Of a stretch of 64,000 nucleotides of DNA, positions 57,443 to 64,000 are shown in pieces. The stretch covers positions 191,468,039-191,532,038 of the forward strand of contig OU015492.1 in the NCBI GenBank assembly GCA_907164885.2, in the 5' to 3' direction. A model generated the notes under the pieces. The model saw only the letters and a list, made by a program, of their open reading frames with translations. It did no database searches and was not told the DNA's origin. Made by a program: the position numbers and the translations under genes. The DNA is from Dolomedes plantarius (lineage: Eukaryota; Arthropoda; Arachnida; Araneae; Dolomedidae). The first letter of the stretch is position 1. Every line of letters begins with the position of its first letter.

Positions 57443-58350
57443 CATTTCATCTATTGTATATGCCTATAAAATATAAATCTTAAGGGTGACAGTCAAATTA
57501 CAAAAAATATGTTTTATTGTTATTTGATACCAATCATGATATTATGAAAAATAAGGTTAACATTTCTTCTAATAAGGTATGGGAAGATCTGTAAATAAAC
57601 AACCTCTGAAGATTGTTCCTTCATAGTTTGCGGTGGGAAACGAGATGTGAATTTAAAATTTTCCTTTGGTATAAAACACCGGATTTCGAACTGTTTGCTC
57701 AAAAAGACCAATCAATAAAAACTCAAAATAAAACAGACAAGCAAAATGATGCCTTTTTTGTTAGTTTTTTCGACTCAAAGCATCATTCAAAATTGATTTT
57801 AAATCCTGCAACTTCATAGAACCAGAAAGACTCTTATTTTACGGTACACTAGCTGCAAACTAATCTTTAAACGCTATCTATTCTTCAGGTTTTCCGGAAA
57901 GTTGGAAGCGAAAGTACAGGTAGTTTAACTTCCGTAGCGATAAGAGAATTACATATAGAATTTGCAGCAGTAGGTTCAGTTTTCAAAATAAAAGCAGATA
58001 TAACGAGATTTATTTTTAAATAAAGTTCGTTCCACGATGTCTTGAATTAAATCTTTCTCGTTTTTAAATTCTCCTAATGAACTACCTCTATATGTAACAT
58101 AAATAGAATCGAAAAAAAGAGATTAAATCATTTAAAATTTGATCGAGTTTCTTATGTAATAATAAATTGTATCTAAGTCATATCAGATTTGCTAAAATTA
58201 TTCATAACTTTATACTTATGACGCGTTAATACTGATTTAGCAACAAGCTTTCAAATTGTGAGTCGTTCCGTTATAAAACAAATAATGCAAAAAACCTATG
58301 AGTAAATAGTTTGATTACAACAAAATTTACAAAAATTAAGAGTAAATTAT
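57443..58350. other. AT-rich DNA, no gene seen
   Basis: Overlapping 63- and 68-codon frames at 57520-57819 have no known motif. Confidence 0.5.
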
Positions 58351-58354
58351 TTAA

Positions 58355-58870
58355 CTCTACAGCGGGCGCACCAATTTTTGGAAACTTATATTTTCAAATT
58401 GAAAATAATAATTCTACGTTTTATGACAAGATATAAAATGTTGATAATATTGAGATATATTTATAATTAAAGGCCAAATAATGCAGATACAATCGCCTTG
58501 TTTCAAAACTGTCCGGTTTATTGGATCTATGGACAACTTGTGAATTCATACCTATTATGTCTAAAAAAACAATAAGATTATCCATCTTCGTGATAGGCGG
58601 GATACCGTGTAATAGCTGCACATTGGATTGACTTGATCAACTCCTGCTTTTGTCGTATTGTAATCCAGTATAATCGCTGGTTTACCACAGTTAAAATCAC
58701 GACTAACAATGAATGGAATGGAATAAAAGGGTCAGAATGTCAGACCTGCATTAGAAAGGGTGTAGCTCTAAATAGAAAGTGGTAAGAACATTCAAACCTT
58801 ACATGTATAAAAAAAAAATTCAAAATTATGAAGATGTTGCACTTTGTACACGGGCGCGCCAGCTGAAAGA
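58355..58870 (-). mobile_element. piggyBac-derived mini-element, copy 2
   Basis: TTAA flanks both ends (58351-58354, 58871-58874). The ends CTCTACAGCGGGCGCACC and, inverted, TCTTTCAGCTGGCGCGCC are related to each other and to copy 1. The content matches copy 1 in reverse orientation (CGTGTACAAAGTGCAACATC, TTGTTAGTCGTGATTTTAAC). It is shorter at 516 bp. Confidence 0.85.
58421..58700 (-). pseudogene. C-terminal piggyBac transposase fragment, decayed
   Basis: Minus-strand reading gives KAGVD followed by altered residues where copy 1 has VIDQIC (the second Asp codon is now AAT and the Gln codon CCA). SYYTVSR and RRLYLHYLAFNYK follow in the frame ending at 58421-58423, with a frame change between the two parts near 58600. 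It is more damaged than copy 1. Confidence 0.75.
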
Positions 58871-59075
58871 TTAATAACACAACACATACGATGCACAATA
58901 TGTGAAACAAGTAATATATAAAAAAAATTTTAAGGTCAATTCCTACTTAGGTCAACAAAGAAAAATTTGAGTGTGAACTAATAGTAGGAATTGAAAAAAA
59001 GTATTGCCTGCCAGAACCTTGCCTACTGTGCGAGATTAGGAGGAGGGGGGGGAAGAGAGAGAAAAAGTTTGTCAG

Positions 59076-59145
59076 GTTGGGGATTCGATCTCGCAACCTA
59101 CAGGACGGGAGAAGCCCGCGATACCGCAGTGCTATCGTTTACACA
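59076..59145 (-). mobile_element. tRNA-like SINE head
   Basis: Minus strand: ACTGCGGTATCGCGGGCTTC, then GTTGCGAGATCGAATCCCC as a B-box-like T arm. Stems are incomplete, so a SINE head is more likely than a tRNA gene. Confidence 0.55.
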
Positions 59146-59189
59146 ATAACAAGAGGGAAATTACTATTCAAGAGCAAGAGACGGACTAG

Positions 59190-59530
59190 GTCTAAAACTA
59201 AAATTGATTAATTAAATTTCATTAATGAATTAATATTTGAAAAAACTGTATTAACATCAAGTGTCATCCACTACAAGATTAAAAAAATGTATTTGAACTT
59301 GAGTGGATGAATAAAAAGTACTTTTATTAACGATTGAAAATTTGAACAAGATATATATGGTCTAACATTAAAACTGATTAATTAAATTTAATTAATGAAT
59401 TAATATTTGAAAAAACTGTATTGACATCAAGTGTCATCCACTACAAGTTTAAAAAAATGTATTTGAACTTGAGTGGATGAATAAAAAGTACTTTTATTAA
59501 CGATTGAAAATTTGAACAAGATATTTATAG
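59190..59530. repeat. 170-bp tandem duplication
   Basis: The anchor AAAYTGATTAATTAAATTT occurs at 59201 and 59371. AGTGTCATCCACTACAAG and AACTTGAGTGGATGAATAAA are repeated at the same spacing. Few differences between copies. Each unit also holds an internal inverted pair, CATCCACT / AGTGGATG. Confidence 0.9.
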
Positions 59531-59569
59531 AGAGAGTGTGAACTAATAGTAGGAATTGAAAAAAGGAGA

Positions 59570-60535
59570 CTCGTTTGTTCATTATAAATCAGTTAAAAAG
59601 TTTTCTCTCTTTCCTGAACAATTCATCATTGGGTAGCGTCCTGTTGCAAATAAACCATCAATAGGATTCTAAAACTTGAGATTAGTAAAATACCCGAGAA
59701 TGTTTATGAATATACTAGAATATATGCATGAATTTCGCTGAATCAGAATTTTAAATTTACCCCAAAAAAGGTCTAACGTTTACTTGCGATTTCCCCATGA
59801 TAATAATGCAAAATAGGAGTAATTAAAATCCTGCAGCTGGATAAGACACGGCAGTTTTTTTTGTTCCTCTCTCTTAAATATCAGGTCGCGCTTTGAAGTA
59901 AATCCCGTATAGAGTAAAAATTTTGAATCCAGTAATGAAATATGCAAATGGCATTGATTAAACTATCCATGCTCGTTAGAGATGCGATATAATGGGAATA
60001 TTAAATCGGGCCTAGTGGAGATAATGGGCTCGAACTTCTGTCCGGAACTTAATTTGAATTCTGCGTGTCCGACGATGTGGTTTAGGTAATTAATTTTTTT
60101 TCTTTTGGCTGTAGCAGTACATTTTTCTTTTTTAAATGCGAATGAATTTTAGAGTTTAGTGCTGATAATGATTTTAAATTAGACACCCGCACTTTTTTTA
60201 TGTAAATGTAAATTATGAAAAATATATTTATAACTAAACAAGTTATAACTACTAAAATACAAATTATATTTATAGATTATGCATATTTTATTGCGTAATA
60301 TTAATTTGTTGTAATTTTTTAAAAAGAAATCCAAAACTTTTTTTTAGTTGAAATGTCTTATGAATTGAGCTGAAATCTAGATTCTTGCTGCTCTGTAGAA
60401 ATAGTAATAATGGATTGAAATTACATGTTATCACCTTTGTTTGTATCATTACTTTTATTATCATCATCAGTTTTATAAAAAGGCTTCAAAGTTTTTGTGT
60501 GTTACATATGGCTTTATTCCGGAAATTAATCCATA
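59570..60535. other. AT-rich DNA, no gene seen
   Basis: A GC-containing stretch at about 60004-60090 (GGGCCTAGTGGAGATAATGG) has no recognisable product. A 71-codon frame (60385-60600) runs into the LINE 3' region. Confidence 0.45.
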
Positions 60536-60540
60536 CAGAT

Positions 60541-61204
60541 CAGGCAGCCCACAACATTGCAAAGGATCAGGAAACAAAACAAAACAAAACAGCAATATAA
60601 ATTAGAAACCAACAATAGAAACTAGCAACAAAATAAACTAGAAAAATATACACAATCAAAAAGTTCAGTCACAAGGAGAGTTCATACTGGTCCTTGCATA
60701 CCAATACAATTTGCTGATGTCTCCGTTTCTCTGGGAGATTCTGTCGAGTCCATGGCAAGTTAGGAGGTGATCCGAATTCACAACGCCTGCCCTGCAGATC
60801 GGGCAAACGTTGGTAGAAAACATACCCATTTTGAACAGATGTTCTGCCAAGAAGTCGTGTCCAGACTGTAACCTGAAATTTGCTACTGCATCCTTGCGGG
60901 GTTTGTGGCCATACGATTTCCAACAGTCCTGAGTGTTCTCCCAGGTTTTACCTATCAATTTTCCCCCATATAGGAGTTACCTACCTCTCTAAGCTTTTCA
61001 AAAACGTATCTTTTGAGTTTATCCGGTGTAACAGGTATAATATCGTGCTGAATGCGGGTTCCGTGTTATGCAAGCAAATCAGGCAGACCACAACATTACA
61101 AAGGATCAGGAAACAAAACAAATCAAAACAGCAACATAAACTAGAAAACAACAAATAAAAACTAGGAACAAAATAACCTAGAAAAATGTGCACAGACATC
61201 AAAG
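60541..61204 (-). mobile_element. Head-to-tail pair of LINE 3' ends
   Basis: A ~125-bp 3'-untranslated segment (plus-strand start CAGGCAGCCCACAACATT, rich in AAACAAAAC and ACTAG) occurs at 60541-60665 and again at 61080-61204. On the minus strand the order is: 3' UTR of an upstream copy, then a 5'-truncated second copy with coding tail, then its own 3' UTR. No target duplication is evident. Confidence 0.7.
60665..60958 (-). pseudogene. LINE reverse-transcriptase C-terminal fragment
   Basis: Ninety-seven residues with RKDAVANFRLQSGHDFLAEH near the start, then CPIC..SDHLLTC, a C-x2-C-x8-H-x3-C zinc-binding motif. This pattern is the tail that follows reverse transcriptase and RNase H in jockey/I/R1-type non-LTR retrotransposons, where it helps bind RNA or DNA. 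The coding sequence continues upstream in another frame (about 60960-61050, with a TPDKLKRYVFEKL-like stretch), so at least one frameshift is present. Reverse transcriptase itself is missing. The 84- and 92-codon overlapping frames are shadows. Confidence 0.75.
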
Positions 61205-61209
61205 TTTTC

Positions 61210-61745
61210 TATATCTGTATTAGCCCAAAGTTTCTAGACACCATCAGTTACTATTTGGTACCAGTACGGGTTTCTTTTTTTTTGTAAGAAATAACTTTCC
61301 TGTTTTGAATGAGGCTCTTCAATAATAACTCGAAACTAGTGCAAAATTTTTTCTAACCTCCTGTAGTGTTCGAAATACTTAAAAAATTGAGAAATTTGGG
61401 AAATAAACTTGAAACGGGGAAATTTGGGAAATTGTTCCATCTGACTTATCCTGAAGACCATCATTAAATTGAAACCGGAGCTTTGATGGTTTGCCAATTA
61501 AACACTTCCGATTACAAAACACAAAGATGTCAATTGCAAAGGTAAGGAAATTAAGTACAGACTGACACCAGACCCTCAAAATCCAAAATTTGAAATCGAG
61601 GATCATAGCAGGAACCAGTAATCGAAGATCCTAAGAGAAATAGCTCCAAATCATTAAATTTCTCTCACTAGATATCGTAAACTGCTCAAGTCATTTCAGC
61701 ATGTTCCTTTCTAAGACAGATTTATAAATCATATATAATGTCTTA
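61210..61745. other. No gene seen
   Basis: A 75-codon minus frame (61379-61606) has no known motif. Confidence 0.5.
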
Positions 61746-61747
61746 TA

Positions 61748-62671
61748 CAGGGTGATGCGATATTTTTAAAACTGACACTACTCAGAGCCATCTGTAGCGC
61801 GATCTATCAGCCGTAATTCCACCAAAATTGAAAGAGGGTCTAAAGACGACAGGGAAAAGAGTTTCCGTGAAAAAAAAGTTCCAAAAGTCGCCGATAGGGG
61901 AATATATGGCGCTGTTGTTGTCTGCGCCCCCGAGAATAAGTAAAACATCAAAATGCAAATTCATGACTACGTAGTTGACAGCAGCGCCAGTATTTTGGGC
62001 TATAAAGATCGATGGGGAATCGTATGCGCCTTCGCTTTACAAAAGAAAGGGTCATCAGTCGTTTTTTCCACTGGCATGGCTACCTCGCTTCCCGGACGTA
62101 ACCCATGTGATATCTTTCTATGGGGTTACTTAAAGTCTAAGGTGTATCTTGGTGGAGTCTCGAACTTGGCGGCCGTAAAGGACAACATATCCCGCACTTT
62201 GATGAACATTCCTGGTGACATGTTACGCTTGACGGTTGAGAACGTAGTGTTCAGGATACGATGTGTTGTCCACCAGGACTGTGGTCACATTGCAGTAGGG
62301 AGAAGTGGTTCTGCTACATAAAGTGGTGTTGCAGTGAAATTTCTTTGTTATGCATTTGTCTGCTTACATCTTTTTCAGTTTTCATCCCTTATCGTTATAG
62401 CCCGAAATACTGGCGCTGCTGTCGACTACATAGTCGTGAATGTGTATTTTGATGATTTACTTGCCTTTTATGCTAATTCTCGGGTGCGACGACAACAAAA
62501 GCGCCATATCATCCCCTATCGGTGACTTTTGGAACTATTATTTTTATTTTTAACGGAAACTCTTTCCCGTGTCGTACTTAGCCCCTCTATCAATTTTGGT
62601 GGAATTCCGGCTGATAGATCGCACTACAGATGGCTCTGAGTAGTGCCAGTTTTAACAAAAAAATCCCCCTG
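61748..62671 (+). mobile_element. Mariner-like element, copy 2, uninterrupted
   Basis: The ends CAGGGTGATGCGATATTTTT and, inverted, CAGGGGGATTTTTTTGTTAA are flanked by TA (61746-61747, 62672-62673). TIRs extend about 260 bp, to around 62005 and from around 62398. The 924-bp length and long TIRs fit a foldback-like non-autonomous mariner derivative. It is the same subfamily as 42665-44042. Confidence 0.9.
61953..62321 (+). pseudogene. Mariner-type transposase C-terminal remnant
   Basis: The 122-codon frame contains NPCDIFLWGYLKSKVYLGGV, then VENVVFRIRCV and a final HIA stretch. These are the tail motifs of mariner-type transposases after the last catalytic residue. The SPDL-type catalytic motif that should precede NPCD lies in another frame (62090-62106), owing to a one-base loss also present in copy 1. 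The first two catalytic residues and the DNA-binding domain are deleted, so it is inactive. The frames at 62261-62452 and 62334-62525 lie in or near the right TIR and are not genes. Confidence 0.8.
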
Positions 62672-62708
62672 TACTTCTTTTATCAATTCACAGCCCTATT
62701 ACGATGTT

Positions 62709-62997
62709 TTTTTTTGGCTAATGTCCCTGGGGGATGACGACATTACACCCCAGTCCGGTGTACATATGAATACAAGACATAGAAACCGACAAATGACACA
62801 ATCACAGAAGAATTTTATTGACAAACGATGACACAGGCGATGGACGATGGGTTGCAGCTCCCCTTTCTAGACGGGGCTCCATTTGCAGGAGGAAGACTGA
62901 TCGGTTCCCCAGAATACAGCCAAGTCTTATGCGGGAATCGAACCCGCACCCCCGGCGTGGCAGGCTGATGCCTTTAACCACTTAGCCACTGGGCGAC
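62709..62997 (-). mobile_element. Young tRNA-derived SINE with perfect 13-bp target duplication
   Basis: CTATTACGATGTT flanks both sides exactly (62696-62708, 62998-63010). The minus-strand head reads GTCGCCCAGTGGCTAAGTGG, then GGCATCAGCCTGCCACGCC and B box GGGTTCGATTCCC. The T arm pairs well, and the anticodon-loop position would read GCC (a glycine-like ancestor). The acceptor ends do not pair, so it is a SINE and not a tRNA gene. The tail is a run of A bases at the left end. The 62-codon plus frame is a shadow. Confidence 0.9.
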
Positions 62998-63010
62998 CTA
63001 TTACGATGTT

Positions 63011-63570
63011 ATCATCGCAGGCAGTAGCCGCGACCTTGAAATATAAGAGCATGAACCTGATGAAGAATGTTCCTGTGTCTTGCCACTATATCCGAATTCT
63101 TGCCGATGTCATTAGAAACTGATACAAAAGCTAACTAATAATTTCTTCTGGTAACATGCTTTGCCCAAATATTACTTACGAATGCGTGACTCCGATTATT
63201 CAACTAATAGAACTACAATAAAGATATACCTATCATTACAATCGACATACATACCATTACAATCGACAGTGAAGATATACCTATTTCTACCAACGTTAAA
63301 ACATTTTGATTATCTTGATAGTTCCGGGGTCAATAATTTCTCCGATGTAAAAAGAAATATTTTTTCAGTCTTCAGATATAATCCTCATAAATGTTATTTG
63401 ACATGAGCTGGAATGTAAAATTTGAAAATTAAATATTTCTTTAAATTAATAATATAAACTAAATGCAAAAGTTCGAATAAGGGAAAAAAAATGCTCGTTA
63501 AATCCATTCCGAAGAAATCATAAGATAATAGTAATCCAGATAAGTAGAAAAAAATCTAAGAAATAATATT
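63011..63570. other. AT-rich DNA, no gene seen
   Basis: An 81-codon plus frame (63161-63406) has no known motif; it crosses a short ATACCTAT/CATTACAATCGACA repeat at about 63223-63274. Confidence 0.5.
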
Positions 63571-63572
63571 TT

Positions 63573-63939
63573 AACGTAGGATTATGTTCCTCCATAACGG
63601 TCCGCGGTAAAGTAAAATTTCAGACGTTAAAACCATCGTCGTGAGTTATAAATCAAGAGTGGCAGAATATTATTTCTAAAAGGTGATTTTTGTTTTCTCC
63701 CTTTTTCTCCTTTTATACTTAACCCAAATCCATAAATGAGGTACCATTTTAAAGATTAAGATCTCCCTTACGTACGAATTGTTAATTTAGAATTAGACAT
63801 CTTATTGTTTGTTTAAAAATTGAAGTATAAACATGATAAACAATTTTTCCTCCCCTAGATGGCGCATGCTAGCATTTTTTATTTTACCAAAATAAAAAAA
63901 AAGGTTATGGACCCTTATGGTGGAACGTAATCCTACGTT
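63573..63939. mobile_element. Short TIR element with ~30-bp inverted ends
   Basis: AACGTAGGATTATGTTCCTC at the left is inverted at the right as AACGTAGGATTACGTTCCAC, and both continue CATAA.GGTCC. The interior is noncoding. A clear target duplication is not visible, so the exact borders and class are open. Confidence 0.65.
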
Positions 63940-63942
63940 GGA

Positions 63943-63983
63943 AATAATAATAATAATGATAATAATAATAATAAATAAAAATA
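63943..63983. repeat. (AAT)n microsatellite
   Basis: An ATA/AAT triplet run with one GAT interruption, directly after the TIR element. Confidence 0.9.
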
Positions 63984-64000
63984 AGGTAAGCAACGATAAA

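Larger units (their letters stand above)
58969..59565. repeat. Segment bounded by 32-bp direct repeats
   Basis: GAGTGTGAACTAATAGTAGG plus AATTGAAAAAA occurs at 58969-59001 and, essentially unchanged, at 59534-59565. Between the two lie a tRNA-like SINE piece and a 170-bp tandem duplication. This may be a long target duplication or a duplicated flank. Confidence 0.8.

Noticed and set aside
62925..62999. Glycine-like tRNA gene on the minus strand
   Set aside because: The T arm and boxes are good, but the acceptor ends do not pair and the unit lies in a SINE with a perfect 13-bp target duplication.

Overview
This is nuclear DNA from an animal, most likely an arthropod and plausibly an arachnid such as a spider. 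The window is strongly AT-rich. It is packed with tRNA-derived SINEs, Tc1/mariner, pogo-like, piggyBac, hAT and TAA-target elements, (TA)n microsatellites and homopolymer C tracts. It has no bacterial features: no operons, no Shine-Dalgarno-linked gene series and no CRISPR. The arachnid assignment is inference from repeat style and gene family; no species-diagnostic gene is present.

Only two long intact reading frames look real. (1) A single-exon gene at 47669-48808 (+) encodes a very divergent relative of selenide, water dikinase (SEPHS1/SelD). It keeps the general fold motifs, but by alignment from memory it has lost the catalytic loop and three of the four usual acidic metal-ligand positions. 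It looks like an old retrocopy that has been kept under selection for a different job. (2) A Tc1-like transposase (DD34E) at 33990-35030 (-) lies inside a 1.4 kb element that sits exactly within a (TA)n microsatellite.

Broken genes: a decayed minus-strand copy of a dispersed arthropod/cnidarian gene family (9443-10251; two frameshifts, two stops), piggyBac C-terminal remnants in two TTAA-flanked mini-elements (54.5 and 58.4 kb), a hAT dimerisation-domain remnant (57.1 kb), a LINE C-terminal zinc-finger remnant (60.7 kb) and two copies of a mariner-like element that share the same frameshift (42.7 and 61.7 kb).

Layout. 0-9 kb: AT-rich DNA, a ~150-bp tandem array with C-tracts, a possible LTR-like block. 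9.4-10.3 kb: pseudogene. 12.6-13.7 and 32.7-33.1 kb: two copies of one TIR family. 19.6-29.4 kb: SINE-rich, with two clear nested insertions and a small CRE/X-box promoter-like island at 24.2-24.5 kb. 31-36.6 kb: pogo-like MITE, Tc1 element in TA microsatellite, complex tandem array. 42.6-44.6 kb: mariner-like element inside a SINE, itself interrupted. 46.5-47.2 kb: SINE, tandem duplication and a near-perfect 186-bp MITE just upstream of the SEPHS-like gene. 51-63 kb: more SINEs and DNA-transposon relics.

The genes do not form a pathway together. The window is best read as intergenic or intronic repeat-rich DNA holding one retained host retrogene and one possibly active transposon. Exact target-site duplications give an insertion order at several loci.
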